A stretch of DNA of 7,059 bases from Acidobacteriota bacterium (GTDB taxonomy: Bacteria; Acidobacteriota; Terriglobia; Terriglobales; Acidobacteriaceae). Positions 5,616-7,059 of this stretch are shown here, in pieces. The DNA lies in the NCBI GenBank assembly GCA_021801945.1, contig JAKABE010000173.1, forward strand, positions 1 to 7,059, read 5' to 3'. The position numbers and the translations under genes were made by a program. The first letter of the stretch is position 1, and the number at the start of each line of letters is the position of its first letter. The notes beneath the pieces are model-generated. The model made no database searches. It saw only the letters and a list, made by a program, of their open reading frames with translations, and was not told the origin of the DNA.

Positions 5616-6580
5616 CATCCAATACTCCTCCCTCACGTCTTGCCATTGTGCTTGCGTTCGGCAGCGTGTACCTGTGCTGGGGTGCAAACTATGGCGCCAT
5701 GAGCATTGGAGTCCGACTGCTCCCTGCCACGATTCTGGCGGGAATGCGCATGTCGATCGGCGCTCTCATCATGCTTTCCTTTTGCGCCTTGCGCGCGAAG
5801 CAGCTCTTCTATAGCCCCAGCATTATGATCCGGCTCGCGTTTCTCGGCCTTTTGCTCCTCTTCTTCGGAAACATCGGTCTGGTTTGGGCCGAAAAGTATG
5901 TGCCCAGCGGTCTTGCCGCTCTGCTCATTGCCATTGTGCCGGTCTACGTAGCGGTCATCGAGTCGCGTCTTCCGGGCGGCGAGCAGCTTCGCCCCCGAGG
6001 AATTCTGGGCGTGATCCTCGGTTTTCTGGCTCTAATTGCGCTGCTCTGGCCCGGCTTTCATGCCGCCCTCCAAACCCATGGCCACAGCCTCCCCTTGCGG
6101 TTCATCGCCTCCGTGGTCATTCTTTTGGGCGCATTGAGCTGGGCGTGCGGGTCTGTGTTGTTTCGGAGGATGCAATTGCCGGTGGATCCGCTGGTGGCCG
6201 CCGGATGGGAGATGCTGGCCGCCGGATTCTGCGATCTGTTTTGTGCCACCGTCGCCTGGCAGTGGCCCCACGCCGTGTGGAACACTGAGAGCGTTAGCGC
6301 CATCGGCTACCTGGTTCTCTTCGGCTCGCTCATGGGCTTCTCCTGCTACATTTGGCTCATTCACAACGTGCCCGTGGCGAAGGTCGCCACCTATGCCTAT
6401 GTGAATCCCGTGGTCGCCGTGATTGTGGGCGCGGCTGCACTCGGCGAGCAGCTGCAGAAGACCGAGTATGTGGGCATGGTCGCCGTCCTCTGCGCCGTCG
6501 TGCTTGTCACCTCGTCGCAGATGAAGAGCGGCCGCTCAGCCGCCGAAATCGAAGTCGGCCCGGTCGAACACGAGGCGTAG
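5612..6580 (+). CDS. EamA (DMT) family exporter, YedA-like
   Basis: A 322-residue inner-membrane protein with two EamA repeats and about ten helices, as in drug/metabolite transporters that export amino acids or other small metabolites. Repeat 1 (about 10-145) starts with YLCWGANYGAMSIGVRLLPA (20-39), equal to the family's WG..Y.A...G....P, and holds NIGLVWAEKYVPSGLAALLI (87-106). Repeat 2 (about 163-303) includes GALSWACGSVLFRR (173-186) and the highly typical end VPVAKVATYAYVNPVVAVIV (253-272) followed by GAAALGEQL (273-281). The C-terminal 20 residues are hydrophilic. The match is closest to YedA/RhtA-type members; the substrate is unknown. ATG 5612 overlaps the upstream frame's stop, and no close ribosome-binding site is visible (the nearest GGAG is about 17 bases away), which suggests coupling. 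It converges on ftsK, whose stop is 53 bases beyond. Confidence 0.88.
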   Translation: MTSNTPPSRLAIVLAFGSVYLCWGANYGAMSIGVRLLPATILAGMRMSIGALIMLSFCALRAKQLFYSPSIMIRLAFLGLLLLFFGNIGLVWAEKYVPSGLAALLIAIVPVYVAVIESRLPGGEQLRPRGILGVILGFLALIALLWPGFHAALQTHGHSLPLRFIASVVILLGALSWACGSVLFRRMQLPVDPLVAAGWEMLAAGFCDLFCATVAWQWPHAVWNTESVSAIGYLVLFGSLMGFSCYIWLIHNVPVAKVATYAYVNPVVAVIVGAAALGEQLQKTEYVGMVAVLCAVVLVTSSQMKSGRSAAEIEVGPVEHEA

Positions 6581-6590
6581 GACCCGCGCG

Positions 6591-6626
6591 GCCAGCACCG
6601 AGAGCGGCTGGCTTGCTCCGTCGGAG
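6591..6626. terminator. Weak hairpins between exporter and ftsK
   Basis: In the short convergent gap, GCCAGC (6591-6596) can pair with GCTGGC (6607-6612) over a 10-base loop, and CTCC (6616-6619) with GGAG (6623-6626). Neither is followed by a T-run. The position suggests a shared terminator, but the stems are short. Confidence 0.25.
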
Positions 6627-6633
6627 ACCGGAA

Positions 6634-7059
6634 TTATTCGTTGACCGCCGAGATCTCGTGCAGCCAGCCCGGCGCCTTCAGCAACTCGCGGGGTCGCGAG
6701 CCGTCGGCGGGACCGACCAGTCCGTCGCGTTCCATCAGGTCAATCAAGTGCGCCGCGCGCCCATAGCCGATTCTCAGCCGCCGCTGCAGGAGTGACGTAG
6801 AAGCCTTGCCGAACTCGAAGACTAGCCGCACCGCGTCGTCGAACATCGGGTCGTTCTCGCCGGATTCGTTGTTCGAGTCTTCGTCAGCCTTCCGTTCATC
6901 CTTGGGCGAATCGAGGAAGCCTTCGACGTATTCCGCCGTACCTTGTTCCTTCCAGAACTCCACCACCGCTGCGGTTTCCTTCTCGCTGACGAAGGGCGCG
7001 TGCAGGCGCATCAGGCGACTGGTTCCGGGCGGCAGAAAGAGCATATCGCCGCGGCCCAG
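6634..7059 (-). CDS. ftsK: DNA translocase FtsK, C-terminal part (runs off window)
   Basis: The last 141 residues of an FtsK/SpoIIIE DNA translocase; the 5' end lies beyond 7059. FtsK is a septum-located hexameric ATPase that pumps the chromosome ends and activates XerCD dimer resolution. Seen: the end of the RecA-like motor, LGRGDMLFLPPGTSRLMRLH, a conserved block in this family, then SEKETAAVVEFWKEQG. An acidic, Asn-rich linker (about residues 50-68 of the fragment) follows. The gamma winged-helix domain runs from about DPMFDDAVRLVFEFG to GLVGPADGSRPRELL, with the QRRLRIGYGRAAHLIDLMER recognition-helix core that in FtsK reads KOPS sequences. The stop is TAA at 6634-6636. Walker A and B motifs are outside the window. 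Convergent with the EamA exporter. Confidence 0.95.
   Translation of the reverse strand: MGRGDMLFLPPGTSRLMRLHAPFVSEKETAAVVEFWKEQGTAEYVEGFLDSPKDERKADEDSNNESGENDPMFDDAVRLVFEFGKASTSLLQRRLRIGYGRAAHLIDLMERDGLVGPADGSRPRELLKAPGWLHEISAVNE

Noticed and set aside
6032..6364. Minus-strand 110-codon frame opposite the exporter
   Set aside because: Antisense shadow of a well-supported EamA protein.

Overview
The window is a GC-rich (roughly 58-60 % by eye) bacterial chromosomal segment. Protein style, the family mix and the large intergenic GC hairpins suggest a soil-type Acidobacteriota member, but no 16S or other marker is present, so the taxonomy is inference. No tRNA, rRNA or CRISPR array was seen.

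Layout. (1) 1-1041: a small membrane protein of unknown function (minus strand, GTG start), then a divergent FtsB/DivIC-type septum formation initiator (plus strand). Two hairpins follow the stop of the first gene. (2) 1042-1206: a convergent gap with a very strong GC hairpin, probably a terminator or REP-like palindrome. (3) 1207-4701, all minus strand: a sugar-utilisation block read from right to left. It holds a sugar-porter MFS permease, about 215 bases of open but start-less sequence in frame after its stop, a small two-helix membrane ORF with a good ribosome-binding site but no standard start, and an L-fucose/L-arabinose-isomerase-family enzyme. The simplest reading is uptake of a sugar by the permease and aldose-ketose isomerisation by the enzyme; the sugar cannot be named. 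(4) 4702-5326: a scar. The first ~83 codons of a sodium:solute symporter (minus strand) are joined to the first ~42 codons of an IS1595/ISXO2-like transposase (plus strand), with the junction inside both genes. Related TGTCC/GGACA motifs lie upstream of the symporter fragment and upstream of the intact MFS gene. (5) 5327-6580, plus strand: a doubtful small ORF overlapping by ATGA an EamA/YedA-like exporter. (6) 6634-7059, minus strand: the C-terminal end of the DNA translocase FtsK, running off the window.

Biologically, two cell-division genes (ftsB-like and ftsK) flank an accessory island that has been rearranged by an insertion sequence. The points most worth checking are the symporter/transposase deletion scar, the shared TGTCC/GGACA palindromes, and the two small damaged or mis-started reading frames between permease and isomerase.
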